From positions 434,001 through 498,000 of the forward strand of contig NW_025422903.1 of NCBI RefSeq assembly GCF_020497125.1: 64,000 nt of DNA. Reading direction: 5' to 3'. Every line of letters starts with the position of its first letter. Positions within the stretch are counted from its first letter, which is position 1. Below the pieces are notes generated by a model. It saw only the letters and a program-made list of their open reading frames with translations. It was not told where the DNA came from and did no database searches. Made by a program: the position numbers and the translations under genes. Positions 1-12,400 of this stretch are shown here, one piece after another. Origin of the DNA: Mauremys mutica. Taxonomy: Eukaryota > Chordata > Testudines > Geoemydidae.

Positions 1-820
1 CATTAAAATGTATGACTGGCACGCAAAACCTTAAATGAGAGTGAATAAATGAAGACTCGGCCCAGCACTTCTGAAAGGCTGCTGACCCCTGACCTGGACA
101 AATTGGAGAAATGGTCTGAGGTAAACAGGATGAAGTTTAACAAAAACAAATGCAAAGTGCTCCCCTTAGGAAGGAACAATCAGTTCCACACATGCAGAAT
201 GGGAAGAGACTGTCTAGGAAGGAGTACGGCAGAAAGGGATCTAGGGGTTCTAGTGGACCACAAGCTAAATATGAGTCAACAGTGCGATGCTGTTGCAAAA
301 AAAGCAAACGTGATTCTGGGGTGCATTAACAGGTGTGTTGTGAGCACGACACGAGAAGTGATTCTTCCGCTCTGCTCCGCGCTGGTTAGGCCTCAGCTGG
401 AGTATTGTGTCCAGTTCCGGGCACCGCATTTCAAGAAAGATGTGGAGAGGGTCCAGAGAAGAGCAACAAGAATGATTAAAGGTCTAGAGAACATGAGCTA
501 CGAAGGAGGCTGAAAGAATTGGGTTTGTTCAGTCTGGAGAAGAGGAGACTGAGAGGGGACATGAGAGCAGTTTTCAAGTACATAAAAGGTTGTTACAAGG
601 AGGAGGGAGATAAATTGTTCTTCTTAACCTCTAAGGATAGAACAAGCAGCAACGGGCTTAAACTGCAGCCAGGGAGGTTTAGGTTGGACATTAGGAAAAA
701 GTTCCTAACTGTCAGGGTGGGTAAACACTGGAATAAATTGCCTAGGGAGGGTGTGGAATCTCCATCTCTGGAGATATTTAAGAGCAGGTTAGAGAAATGT
801 CCATCTGGGATGGTCTAGAC
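1..820 (+). mobile_element. CR1-family LINE fragment (reverse transcriptase C-terminal part and 3' end)
   Basis: Two adjacent open stretches (49-513 and 519-818, different frames) read as the end of a CR1 reverse transcriptase: a DLDKLEKW segment, the KFNKNKCKVL motif, then RDLGVLVDHKLNMS and QRRATRMIKGLE. The frame changes near 514, so it is a dead copy. It is 5'-truncated by the window edge and lies in an intron of APEX2. Confidence 0.9.
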
Positions 821-2458
821 CAGGCCTGCACAGCATATGGCCCGCAGGCCGCATGCGGCCCGTGGAGCCTCACTGTGCGGCCCGCGGGGGGATTCTAAAT
901 CTCCCGCACACGGCGCTCTGCGGGCAGCCCAGAGCCCTTTGAATCCCTGCCGTGGCCGGGAATCAGAGGGCTCTGCGCTGCCCGCAGGGGCAGGGAGACC
1001 AGAGCCCTTCGAATCCCAGCCCCTGTCCGCTGATTGCCCCCTCCCCAGACCCCTGCCCAACTGCCCCCCAGGACCCCCACCCCCTATCTAAGCACCACTG
1101 GTCCTTGTCCCCCAATTACCCCCTCCCGAGACCCCTGCCCCTAACTGCCCCTTGGGACCCCAGCCCCTATCTAAGCCTCCCTTCTCCTTGTCCCCAACTG
1201 CCCCCTCCTGAGACCCCACCCAACTTCCCCCCAGGACCCCACCCCCTACCTGTCCCCTGATAAACCTCCTGGACTCCCATGCCTATCCAATTGCTGCCTG
1301 TCCCCTGACTGCCCCCCGGAACCCCCTACCCCTTCTCCAACCCCCAAACCGCTTACTGTGCCACTCAGACCAGCGTGTCTGGCTCCGTGCAGCTCCAGAC
1401 AGTGGCTGCCCCATGGAGCCCACAGCCCTCTCCCACCCCCAGCACCTGCCTTCCAGATTTGAACACCTCAAAATTCAGGAGTGCTCAAGCTCGGTTTGGG
1501 CAGCTTTTACTTCATTTCTCCCAAATCAAATATACTGATCCACTGTAACTTGCTGTAGAATAAAATTGAGCAAGAAATGCTTATTAGCACTGGAATTGCT
1601 ATTTTCAACAGCCATTGCCTTTTTGTTTGTTTCAGCAAGACAGTGAGATTGCATTGGCAAATTCCCCATAGAAAGAGAGAGTGGAACAAAAGAATAATAA
1701 AGGCACCTCAACTTTTCCTCATTTATGGAGGACAGTCTCATAATATGCATCCAGATCTCCTCCAATCACACACGCTGAAAATTGTTCCACTTTACTGCAG
1801 CTCTGTAATCATACGGGAACCAATCCTGTCTGTGTTTTGTGCACATCCAAAATTCCGGCTGAATGACCCGCCCTGGGAGTGAGTTACCAGTGACCCAGGG
1901 CTGGGGCAGCAGGAGGTGGGGGGGGGGCACTGGTGGGCAGCAGGGGGGTACAGGGGGGAGCCCAGGGCTGGGACGGGGGGGGCAGCCAAATTTTTTTTTG
2001 CTTGGGGCAGCAAAAAACCTAGAGCCGGCCCTGCCGGGTTCCCCCAGCCACCGGAGCCCCGGGCCCTTTAATTTGACCCTGAGGGCCCCCAGCTAAAGAG
2101 GTGGCTGGGAGCCTGGTTGATTTAAAATCAAGTATCACCTCCCCACCCCCAACCTTCCTTTTTGGCCCACAGCTGTTTTGGTGGGGCGGCGCTGGGGAAG
2201 GAGGGTTTGTTTCCGCAGGGCTGGGCGGCCCTGGGGCGGGGTGTTTCCTCGGGCCGGGAGGTTTTGGCCTCAGCTGTTTTCTTTGGAGGAATGTGGCCCT
2301 CGCCGCTGCCGCTTTATGAGTTGTGCAGGCCTGGGCTAGACAGGATTTGGTCCTGCCAGGAGGGCAGGGGACTGGACTCGATGACTTCTCGAGGTCCCTT
2401 CCAGTCCTAGAGTCTAGGAATCCCTCCTGACTCCCCAGCCCCATTTTTTGTCTTCCAG
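821..2458. other. APEX2 intron sequence with undefined repeats
   Basis: No exon is recognisable here. Positions 830-900 hold a GCGGCCCGCAGG-type palindromic sequence, reminiscent of a DNA-transposon end, followed by C-rich degenerate repeats of 'CCCCTGCCC' type to about 1450. From 1480 to 1860 the composition is more AT-balanced and unassigned. A pyrimidine-rich acceptor precedes the exon at 2459. Confidence 0.5.
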
Positions 2459-3560
2459 GCACGTTGTGATCTTGGGGGACATCAACACGTCGCATCGGCC
2501 CATCGACCACTGTGAGCCAGGGGACCCGGTTAGTGCCCCTCGAATCTGGGGGGGGATGGGGAGCCAGGACTCCTGGGTTCTCTCCCCAGCTCTGGGAGGG
2601 GGGTGAAGAGGTTGTTTGTCCACTTTCCACTGACTCTCCCCTCCCTCCCTCCCGCAGGAGGCGTTCCGGGAGCACCCAGGCCGGCGCTGGCTGGACGGGT
2701 TCCTGTGGGCACCAGATGGGCCCCCCGGGCAGGGGCTCTTCGTCGACACCTTCCGCCTGCTGCACCCCAGCCAGCCGTACGCCTTCACCTGCTGGCGCAT
2801 CGACACCGGCGCCCGGCTCACCAACCATGGCACGCGGCTAGACTACGTCCTGGCCGACCGGGCCCTGGCGCTGGCCGAGCTGCGGGATGCCCGCATCCTG
2901 CCCGACGTGCCCGGCTCTGACCACTGCCCGGTGCTGGCCGAGCTGGCAGCCACTTTCCTGCCAGCGCCCCGCTGCCCCTCGCTCTGCACCCGCCACATGC
3001 CTGAATTCGCCGGCACCCAGCAGACGCTGAGCCGCTTCCTGGTCAGGGTGGAGCGGGGAGCGGGGGCCACAGGCGGCCCTGGGATGTGTCGGGGGGCAGG
3101 GGTGAGGCCAGGGTGCTCTGCACGGAGGGGGAGACGCTCGCCCAGGGGGCAAGGGGACCTGCTGAGGTATTTCAGAGCCGCACAGGGCCAGCTGGGGACA
3201 GGCACAGGCCAGGCCGGACAAGAGTCGTCAGACCACAATGCCTCAGGGCACGGGACACAGGAACTGGCCCAGGATGCGCTGGGGCAGACAGGACAAGAGG
3301 CAGCCCACAATGCACCAGGGCAGGGCAGACCACAGGCAGCGCCCAGCAGCACAGCCCAGTGGCGCATGGTGCTGCGTGGCCCGACTCCCCCGCCCTGCTG
3401 CCCGGCCCATGGGGAGCCCTGTGCCCTGCGAACTGTCCGCAAACCAGGCCCCAACCGCGGGCGGCGTTTCTACGTCTGTGCCCGGCCCCCAGGGCGCCCC
3501 AGTGACCCCAGGGCCCGCTGCGACTTCTTCCGCTGGGCTGGGGAGCAGGGGCGCTCCTGA
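2459..3560 (+). CDS. APEX2: AP endonuclease 2, last two exons (5' partial)
   Basis: Exons 2459-2528 and 2658-3560, stop TGA at 3558-3560. About 323 residues of a roughly 500-residue protein are visible. APEX2 is a nuclear class II AP endonuclease and 3'-5' exonuclease of the exonuclease-endonuclease-phosphatase fold, used in base-excision repair. The first exon begins at the metal-site motif ILGDINTSHRPIDH. The second carries RLDYVLADR and the catalytic GSDHCPV motif. QGDLLRYF near 3150-3173 is a good PCNA-binding PIP box. The C-terminus is a Zf-GRF finger (CPAHGEPC... GRRFYVCARP... CDFF), which in the family binds single-stranded DNA. The intron at 2529-2657 holds one copy of the 74-bp tRNA-like repeat. 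Upstream exons lie outside the window. ALAS2 follows tail to tail, as in human. Confidence 0.95.
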
Positions 3561-3645
3561 GCGACCCTGTGGGAAGGAGTCCTTCCCATTAGAATTGCTG
3601 GGGAGCCCAGGCTCCTGGGTTTAAACCTACCACAGTGTCTTTCTA

Positions 3646-3651
3646 AATAAA
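3646..3651 (+). terminator. APEX2: APEX2 polyadenylation signal
   Basis: AATAAA, 86 bases after the APEX2 stop codon, in a short 3' UTR. No gene is visible between here and the CR1 fragments starting near 3975. Confidence 0.8.
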
Positions 3652-3974
3652 GATGCTGAAAGATGAAAGACACTGGGGGGGTGGCGGCCTTCACATGTTA
3701 GGTGGGAATGTTCTTGTCGAGTTACAGTGAATCGCCCTGCCTTGCTCATGCTACTGGCCCCTATTTGAGAGGAGTGTTCAGTTCACTAGGAACAGTTGGC
3801 CAGGTTTATAAATCTGTGGCCCTGTCATTGGGCTGCCAGCTTCTGGTGCACAGCTAGACTTTTAATGCTGACATAAAGCAAAGTCTAGCTCATTACAAAA
3901 GTGAAATCCCTACATGAGCACCTCTAGATGGAAATTATGACCCTTTACAACACACCAGGGTGGGTGTGTTGTAA

Positions 3975-4190
3975 TATTCTTTACTGCCCCAACAGCCTGT
4001 TTGCTTTTTTTGATGGGCTCTGCACACACCACAGGAACATCTTCAGAGCACTGTATCCACTCCACAATGACTCAAAGATCATTTTCTTGACGCTGTAGGT
4101 AAACTAGCCCCTCCCCCCCCCCCCCATCAGATCATATGTATAGTTGGGGTTATTTTTCCCCCAATGTGCAGGACTTGACATTTATTGAAG
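3975..4190 (-). mobile_element. CR1 fragment, minus orientation
   Basis: On the plus strand it reads GCCTGTTTGCTTTTTT, then CATCTTCAGAG and TAGTTGGGGTTATTTTT. The same sequence occurs within the longer minus-strand CR1 at 10919-12104. It lies head to head with the plus-strand CR1 at 4230. Confidence 0.8.
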
Positions 4191-4229
4191 TGTGGTCACT
4201 AGAGGAGGTTTTGGAATTAATTGATAAAC

Positions 4230-4962
4230 CTCAACATTAACAAGTCACCGGGCGGGACCAGATGGCATTGGCATTCATTCACCCAAGAGTTCTGAAAGAA
4301 CTCAAATGTGAAGTTGCAGAACTATTAACTAAGGTTTGTAACCTGTCCTTTAAATCGGCTTCGGTACCGATATGCATAAACTGATATAGGATTGGTCCTA
4401 GGACTGACCCTTGGGGAACAGTGAGGTGGCAATGTTTGATAATACAAAACTACTCAAGAAAGCAAGCAAACAGGACAGGATGTTAGGAATCATTAAAAAG
4501 GGGATAGCGACTAAGACTGAGACTATATTCTTGCCCTCATATAAATCCATGGTACGCCCACATCTTGAATACTATGTACAGATGTGGTCGCCTCACCTCA
4601 AAAAAGATATTCTAGCACTAGAAAAGGTTCAGAAAAGAGCAACTAAAATGATTAGGGGGTTTAGAGAGGGTCCCATATGAGGAATGAGGAAAGGACTCTT
4701 CAGCTTGGAAAAGAGACATGATAAAGGTCTATAAAATCATGAGCATACAAGATAATAGGCAGCAGGTTTAAAACAAATAAAAGGAAGTTGTTCTTCACGC
4801 AGCGCACAGTCAACTTGTGGAACTCCCTGCCTGAGGAGGTTGTGAAGGCCGGGACTGTAACAATGTTTAAAAGGGGTTGGCCACTGTCAGCAGACAGATA
4901 CTGGGCTGGATGGACCTTTGGTCTGACCCGGTACGGCCGTTCTTATGTAGATCGGATCCTTC
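4230..4962 (+). mobile_element. CR1 fragments, plus orientation, internally rearranged
   Basis: Positions 4240-4300 correspond to the CR1 region encoding an 'SPGPDG..HPRVLKEL' motif. Positions 4480-4680 encode MLGIIKKGI and [18 protein letters not shown]. Positions 4780-4960 encode [21 protein letters not shown] and end in GGTCTGACCCGGTACGGCC, the CR1 3' end. Pieces of the element are missing between blocks. A short minus-strand CR1 scrap follows at about 4965-5010. Confidence 0.85.
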
Positions 4963-5360
4963 TGAAGTTCTTCACTATCTTGGGCAGGTCAGTATCAGCT
5001 GCAGGCAGCCAAGGACTCCCAGGCTCCTGCCTTGGTGCGAAGAAAGAAGCGGGTCTGGCGCCACCACCCCTGATTTACTGCGGGAGGATGAACCCGGCAG
5101 CGGCGGGGGCGTGTTCGCGGCTTCGGACCCACCGGCCCCGCGTCTGCTGCGAAACAAGAAACATGGAGCCGTTGGTCCCACCCAGGACAGAGCCCAGCTC
5201 CCCCCCACCCCGCCTGGAGCCAGGCCCCACGTGCCCAAGCCGGGCCCGCACCCCGCGAGAGCCGAGCTGGTCCGGTCCGGTCCGGTCGCCGCCCCGCCCC
5301 CGCCAGAGGCAGCAGCGGCCCGGAGCCGGGTCCCAGCCGGAGCCCCGCCCCCAGCCTCAC

Positions 5361-5515
5361 CTCCCGGACGCCGGGGTCCCTCCGGCCCGTCCCGGCCGCT
5401 CCCTCCCTCCCCTGCTCCGGATGCAGCAGCAGCCGCCGCTCCCCGCGCGGGGGCCGCACCCGCTTTTATACCCCGCCGCGCTCCATTGGCCGGGCCGGAC
5501 CAGCCGCGCATGCGC
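5361..5515 (-). promoter_or_regulatory. CpG-island promoter with CCAAT and TATA boxes and a candidate first exon (minus strand)
   Basis: On the minus strand GGCCAATGG (5484-5490) is followed 15 bases on by TATAAAAG (5470-5463). This predicts a start near 5438 and a GC-rich non-coding exon ending in a consensus donor GGGAG|GTGAGG at 5361/5360. The surrounding 5080-5580 is CpG-rich. Transcription would run towards the APEX2 3' end. A possible acceptor (TTGTTTCGCAG) lies near 5147, but I find no recognisable protein downstream, so a long non-coding RNA is possible. Confidence 0.5.
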
Positions 5516-5579
5516 CCTTCGGCCCGGGCGAGGGCCGCGGCTCGTCAGAGCGGCCGCCAGGTGGCGTCAGAGCCTTAGA

Positions 5580-6784
5580 AAGGCGCCGCCCCCCCATTGC
5601 TCCTCATCTGGACCCCCCCCCATGCACCCAGCCCCCCCCCCCAGACACTGGGATCCTGCCTGGCCCCGGGGGGCAGGGCCCCAGGGTGGTTCTGGGTCAG
5701 GGTCGGAGGCAGCCCCCCCCCCACCCAATCTGGGGGCAGAGGGTGAACCCCCACCTTGGTGCAGCCGGGGGTGGGGGCTCCCCCCTGCCAGGCTGCAGCC
5801 TCGGCCTGGATTTGATTGACAAATAAAAGTGGCCAAATGTTCAAATATTGGGCACGGAATTTGTAACGTTTTGGTGCTGAATGGCCCCTGCGGCCCCCCC
5901 CCCCCCCCCAGTAACACTTGTCCCGTATTGTTGTAAAATGTGTGTAGGAGACGGCGCGGCGCAACCCAGGCCTGGTCCGTGCGACGTCAGCAGGGGACTG
6001 GCGTCGCTGGCGCTGTCTCTGGAGTCGTTGGTAAAACCAGGCCCGTGGTCCCCACCTGTTACCAACCCGGGCGCCCCTTTCACTGGAACATCAGGTCTCG
6101 CGAACCCCCCCTAAAATGGGATTTTCTCCTTGACCTAAGTATAAATGGGAAAGGCCCTTGGAAATCTAACAGGGGGGTTTATGGCCTGCTTCTTCCACAA
6201 TAATTACTATTCATCACGACAGCAGGTTTATTACACGATGACAACGGCAACTCTCGTCCGAGCCCTCACGTCCGTCGCTCGCGGCCCTCGGAAGCAGCCG
6301 GTCACGGGACAAGGCTCCCCCGTTTCACCGGGGAGTCGCGGATGTGAAACAGCCGGAAGGGATTTAAGAAGCCGACTCGGGGTGTCTACACCGCCCCCCC
6401 CCCCCCCCGCCGGATCCAACACCCCCAGGGCTTCGGGTCCCGAGCAGTCCAGGCAAACGACGCACGTTCCGCCAAAGCTGAAATTGTTCTTCGGCGTCAT
6501 GTTAAAAACAGGAGCTGCCGATTTACTTTAAAAAACAGCAACAAATTATCCACCCCCTTTTCTGTTTGAATCTCCCCAGTGGGTGGAGACGGCGCCGCTT
6601 AGCGCTTGGAAGTCCAGGGGCTCGGGCTGCCCCCCCCCCCCGGGGCCCTAGGGACAGCTCTGTCTGGCCACTGTTGGGGAGTCCGTTCCCCCCCCCCCCC
6701 GAGACCCCCCCGTAACATTTCACGAACCCCAGTTTGAGAACCAGGAAAATCTCTAGATGAGTTGATGGACCCCCCCAGAAGACC
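5580..6784. other. Intergenic, no gene seen
   Basis: G/C homopolymer-rich sequence between APEX2 and ALAS2. An AATAAA lies on the plus strand at 5822-5827 and a minus-strand AATAAA near 6223. No open reading frame here shows recognisable protein features. Confidence 0.5.
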
Positions 6785-7235
6785 TCTGAGTACCCCCAGG
6801 GGCCACTGGTCTAACCCACTAGCCCCCCACTCCCCTCCCAGAGCCAGGAAGAGAACCCAGGCGTCCTGGCTCCCAGCCCCCCCAGAGCCAGGGAAAGAAC
6901 CCAGGTGTCCTGGCTCCCAGCCCCCTCCCCCTGCTCTAACCCACTAGCCCCCCAATCTCCTCCCAGAGCCAGGGAGAGAACCCAGGCATCCTGGCTCCCA
7001 GCCCTCCCAGAGTCATGGAGAGAACCCAGGCGTCCTGGCTCCCAGCCCCCCCAGAACCAGGGAGAGAACCCAGGCGTCATGGCTCCCAGCCCCACCTTGC
7101 TCTAACCCACCAGCCCCCACTCCCCTCCCAGAGCCGGGAGAGAACCCAGGAGTCCTGGCTCCCAGCCCCCCTGCTCTAACTACCAGCCCCCACTCTCCTC
7201 CCAGAGCCGGGGGGAACCCAGGAGTCCTGGCTCCC
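6785..7235 (-). repeat. Tandem array of the ~74-bp tRNA/MIR-like unit
   Basis: Several imperfect copies, minus orientation. In the sense direction the unit reads CTAGTGGTTAGAGC, then GGGAGCCAGGACTCCTGGG, then TTCTCTCCCTGGCTCTGGGA. The order and spacing resemble pol III box A and box B regions of a tRNA-derived SINE head. Confidence 0.8.
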
Positions 7236-9104
7236 AGCCCTTCCCCCCATTCCCGGCCTCTCTCCACCTTGGGGCAGCCATCTGGGACCACAGCCTGTGC
7301 CCTGCTCAGCCCCCCAGGCCTTTAATCCACCCGGCCCCACCCCCCTCCGAGACCCAGACCTGGATTGCGGCTGGGCGTGGTCCCCTCTGCCAGCCCCACA
7401 CCTCGCGCCCCCCCCCGCGACCCCCCAGCCCTCACCCCTTGCTATCCAAGTCCTGCCCCCCCCCCAGTACCTGCGCCCCGTTCCCCCTACCTGCGCCTCA
7501 GGGGTTAGGGCCGGACGCCTGGGTTCTCTGGGAGTGGCGTCTGGTGGGTTGGGGTGCGGGGGAGCCCGGACGCCTGGGTTCTTCCCCCCCCCCGCTCGGT
7601 GCCTGGTGGGGGGGGCGGGGTCCAGCTACCGATGGCCCCGTTCAGCGCTTGTCCCGGCCCCGAGCTGCGTCCTCCCGGCCCGGCTCCCTGGCCAGACCGA
7701 GCCGGCGGGGGCGGGACCCGGACCCAGCTGTGAGGCTGGTCATGTGACCGAATCAGCTGATTTCCCCGCCCCCCCCCCGGCTTTGCCTGGTGACAAACAG
7801 CGCCCCCCCGTCCGCCAGTCTCGGGGGGGGGGCTCCCTCCAATGGCCAAGGCTGCAGCCCCCCAACTGGTGTCCGGGAGCGGGGGGGGGGCGCCCCCAGA
7901 GATCGGGGGTGTCCCTCGCACGTGACCCCTTCCAGGCCCCCTCCATGACCACGAGGGCTCTGGGGGGGGGGGAGGCCAGGCAGGGGGGCAGCAGGAACCA
8001 CAGTGACACCCCCCCGCGCCCCATTCCCCCCCCCCGCAGGAAACACTCCAAACTTTTATTCAAAAAATGTCTGTAGCTACGAGGACAGCGCGGGGGGGGG
8101 GCTCTCGGGGCGCGGGGGGGGGCAGCGAACTGCAAATGACCGTGGCGGGGGGCTGCCATTCCCACCTTGGCCACCTGGGGGGGTCATGAGTCTGTACCCC
8201 CCCCCGTGCGATGCCTGCTGGGGGGCGCACAAGTTCCCCCCACTAACAGGATCCAGTGGGCTAAATACTCCGATGTCATTTAAACCCTGCCTGGTGCCCC
8301 CCCTCCCTGAGCAGGGAGCCCCCCCATCGTGGGGGGGGGCAGAGTCCCCCGGGGAGGGTAACGAACTCCCCCCCCCTTGGCCTTTTGTTCTTCTTCGCCT
8401 AAAAAAACGCGTTACAAAGTTTTTTTCCCACGGGGGGGGCGGGTGGCAGGACCCCCCCCCCGAGAGCCCCCTTTGCTGGGGAGGAGATGGATGCTCTGAT
8501 TTGGGGGAGGCAAGTGAGGTGCCGGTGGAGGGGTCACGACCCCCCCCTTTCCTCTGCAACTCGACACTAAAAGGAAATTGGGAGACGGGAGCTGGGGCGA
8601 GGGAAGCGCCCCCCCCAGTCCGCCCCCCCCCCACGGGACACCAAGGACGGGGCACAAATTCCAGCGACTGCAGCACGTAACCCCCCCAGCCCCCTCCCCT
8701 CCGGAAACAAAAGGCCGCAGCCCCTTGGGACCCCCCCAGCCCCGCTGCCAAGGGCCCCAGCTGCAGATGGGGTTGGGGGGGCTGATACAGGGAGTTCCTG
8801 AAACCTTGGCGGGCGGGGGGGGGGGGCAGCCTGGGTCTGGAATAGGTGGGGGGGGCAGGTTGGGAGGTCCGGACCCTCTGGAGCAGGTGGGCTGCAGAGA
8901 GGGGGCAAGATGAGCACAACCCCCCCACACACACACAGCACCGTGGGGCTGCCCCATAGCCAAGTGCAACCGTGATTATCTTCCCCCCCTGCCACATGGG
9001 GCCCCTAGGGCCAGCCCCCCCCTCCCCCACCGCCAACCAGGCAGGGAGCCCAGGGGCCCACATGGCAGGGGAAGACCGGGCCCAGGATTCAATGGGTTAC
9101 AGCA
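7236..9104. other. GC-rich intergenic or distal ALAS2 3' UTR, no coding gene
   Basis: Long C and G runs make many spurious open frames. A minus-strand AATAAA at 8055-8060 could be a distal polyadenylation signal for ALAS2. GTCATGTGAC at 7739-7748 matches the palindromic E-box (CLEAR type) bound by MiT/TFE factors. No conserved protein sequence is recognised. Confidence 0.4.
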
Positions 9105-9335
9105 CAGGGGGGCTGGGAGCCAGGACTCCTGGGTTCTCTCCCTGGCTCTGGGAGGGGAGTGGGGGCTGGTGGTTAGAGCAGGGGGGGCTGGGAGCCAGGA
9201 CTCCTGGGTTCTCCCCCCGGCTCTGGGAGGGGGGTGGGGGCTGGTGGTTAGAGCAGGGGGGGCTGGGAGCCAGGACGCCTGGGTTCTCCCCCCGGCTCTG
9301 GGAGGGGAGCAGTGGAGGGACAGGTGCCCGGACCC
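9105..9335 (+). repeat. Tandem array of the ~74-bp tRNA/MIR-like unit
   Basis: Three and a fraction clear copies with a period near 74 bases, next to the ALAS2 3' end and in the opposite orientation to the 6785-7235 array. Confidence 0.85.
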
Positions 9336-9379
9336 CTGGGTTCCACGCAGTCAGGGACACAGACACAAGCTGAGTGGGT

Positions 9380-9385
9380 TTTATT
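9380..9385 (-). terminator. ALAS2: ALAS2 proximal polyadenylation signal
   Basis: Minus-strand AATAAA, 90 bases beyond the ALAS2 stop at 9477-9475, giving a short 3' UTR. Confidence 0.75.
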
Positions 9386-9474
9386 TAGAGCCCTTGTCAG
9401 GTCGCGCCGGGGGGTCCGCCCCATGCGGGGGGGGGGGGTCCATCCCACGCCGGGGGGGTCCGTCCGTCCCGGGC

Positions 9475-12400
9475 TCAGGCGCTGCTGGTGAGGCACGGGG
9501 CCCCCAGGCTGCCGAAGGAATCCCGCTCCCACTCGCTCAGGAGGGCGAAGTGCAGGGGCCGCTGGCAGAAGTGGCAGGCGGAGGACGCGGGGGGCTGCAG
9601 GGGGAGCCCCACGTCCTGCCAGCCCCGCACCAGGCGCTCTGGGGGGGGGAGATGGGGTGAGACCTCTGTGCCCCCCAGGTACCCTCCCAGCCCCCCCCCC
9701 GCTGCCCCAATCTCCCCTCCCCCCGGGATCTTCATCCTTCACCGACCGCCCCCCACAAGTGCCCCCGCCCAGCCCCCACCTCGCTCCCGTTTCCCCCCCC
9801 AGCTCCCGACGGCCCGTCCCCTCCCCCCAGCCCGCTGCCCTCACCCACGAAGTAGTCCATCATGGGGGGCGTGTGGTGGGGGGAGGGCGCCAGGCGCAGC
9901 AGCTCCTCGCCCCGGGGCACCGTGGGGTAGTTGATGGCCTGGACGTAGATGTTGTGCTGGGACAGGAGAAGGTCGCAGAGCCGGGAGTTCAAGGCCGCGT
10001 CACCCACCTGCAGGGGGACAATCGGAGAGACAAGGGTGGGACCCAGGAGTCCGGGAAATACCCCCTCCCCCCTCCACACCACACCCCCCCTCCCTGCTCC
10101 CCTCCTGGTGTCCTGGCTCCCAGCCCCACCTGCTCTAACCACCAGACCCCACTCCCCTCCCAGAGCCAGGGAGAGAACCCAGGAGTCCTGGCTCCCAGCC
10201 CCCCTTGCTCCAACCACCAGCCCCAGCTCCCCTCCCAGAGCCGGGGGGAGAACCCAGGAGTCCTGGCTCCCAGCCCCCCTTGCTCTAACCACCAGACCCC
10301 ACTGCCCTCCCAGAGCCGGGGAGAGACCCCAGGAGTCCTGGCTCCCAGCCCCCCTGCTCTAACCACCAGACCCCACTCCCCTCCCAGAGCCAGGGAGGGA
10401 ACCCAGGAGTCCTGGCTCCCCGCCCCGAGGACCCAGGCGTCCGGCCGTACCCGGATGGGGATGATGTGGCTGGGGCAGCTGACGACGGGCAGCCCGGCGT
10501 CCATCAGCAGCTGCCGCATGTGCTTGACGTTGCGCTGGTGCGCCCGGCGCAGCCCCCGTCCCTCGGGCCCGGCCAGCACCCGCAGCGAGGCCAGGGCGCC
10601 GGCCAGCACCGGGGGCGGCAGCGAGGTGGTGAAGATGAAGCCGGCCGCGTAGGAGCGAACCGCGTCCACCAGCGCCGCCGTGCTGGCGATGTACCCGCCC
10701 ACGCAGCCGAAGGCCTTCCCTGGGGGGGAGAGCAGGGTGAGCCGGTGCCCCCGGGGCCGGGCCTGCGGGGAGAGCCCCCCGCCCCACAGCACAGCGCCCC
10801 CTGGTGCCCAGCCCCGGCCTGCGGGGAGAGCCCCCCGCCCCACAGCGGAGAGCCCCCTGGTGCCCAGCCCCCGCCCCACAGCACAGCGCCCCCTAGTGCC
10901 CAGCCCCCGCCTGCGGGGAACATAAGAACATAAGAAAGGCCGTACCGGGTCAGACCAAAGGTCCATCTAGCCCAGTATCTGTCCACCGACAGTGGCCAAT
11001 GCCAGGTGCCCCAGAGGGAGTGAACCTAACAGGCAATGATCAAGTGATCTCTCTCCTGCCATCCATCTCCATCCTCTGCCGAACAGAGGCTAGGGACACC
11101 ATTCCTTACCCATCCTGGCTAATAGCCATTTATGGACTTAGCCACCATGAATTTATCCAGTCCCCTTTTAAACATTGTTATAGTCCCGGCCTTCACAACC
11201 TCCTCAGGTAAGGAGTTCCACGAGTTGACTGTGCGCTGCGTGAAGAAGAACTTCCTTTTATTTGTTTTAAACCTGCTGCCTATTAATTTCATTTGGTGAC
11301 CCCTAGTTCTTGTATTATGGGAATAAGTAAATAACTTTTCCTTATCCACTTTCTCAACATCACTCATGATTTTATAGACCTCTATCCTATCCCCCCTTAG
11401 TCTTCTCTTTTCCAAACTGAAGAGTCCTAGCGTCTTTAATCTTTCCTCATATGGGACCCTCTCCAAACCCCGAATAATTTTAGTTGCCCTTTTCTGAACC
11501 TTTTCTAGTGCTAGAATATCTTTTTTGAGGTGAGGAGACCACATCTGTACACAGTATTCGAGATGTGGGCGTCCCATGGATTTATATAAGGGCAATAATA
11601 TATTCTCAGTCTTATTCTCTATCCCCTTTTTAATGATTCCTAACATCCTGTTTGCTTTTTTGACCGCCTCTGCACACTGCGTGGACATCTTCAGAGAACT
11701 ATCCACGATGACTCCACGATCTTTTTCCTGACTCGTTGTAGCTAAATTAGCCCCCATCATGTTGTATGTGTAGTTGGGGTTATTTTTTCCAATGTGCATT
11801 ACTTTACATTTATCCACATTCAATTTCATTTGCCATTTTGTTGCCCAATCACTTAGTTTTGTGAGATCTTTTTGAAGTTCTTCACAATCTGCTTTGGTCT
11901 TAACTATCTTGAGTAGTTTAGTATCATCTGCAAACTTTGCCACCTCACTGTTTACCCCTTTCTCCAGATCATTTATGAATAAATTGAATAGGATTGGTCC
12001 TAGGACTGACCCTTGGGGAACACCACTAGTTACCCCTCTCCATTCTGAGAATTTACCATTAATTCCTACCCTTTGTTCCCTGTCCTTTAACCAGTTCTCA
12101 ATCCCCCCGCCCCACAGCACAGCGCCCCCTGGTGCCCAGCCCCCACCCCACAGCACAGCGCCCCCTGGTGCCCAGCCCCCGCCCCCCCGCACAGCGCCCC
12201 CTTGTGCCCAACCCCCTGCCCCACAGCACAGCGCCCCCTAGTGCCCAGCCCCCGCCCCACAGCACAGCGCCCCCTAGTGCCGGGGCCGGGCCTGCTGGGG
12301 AGAGCCCCCTGCCCCACAGCACAGCGCCCCCTGGTGCCCAGCCCCCACCCCACAGCAGATCGCCCCCTGGTGCCCAGCCCCGGCCTGCGGGGAGAGCCCC

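Noticed and set aside
4788..5819. 343-codon open frame on the plus strand
   Set aside because: It joins a CR1 3' end to CpG-island sequence. The protein is CR1 residue followed by Pro/Arg/Ala low complexity.
6785..7235. tRNA genes in the 74-bp units
   Set aside because: Box A and B-like parts are present but box B is mutated and no cloverleaf with acceptor stem is formed. They are better seen as SINE-like.
8077..9063. 328-codon minus-strand open frame between APEX2 and ALAS2
   Set aside because: Low complexity, no recognisable domain, and crossed by G/C homopolymers; probably UTR or intergenic.
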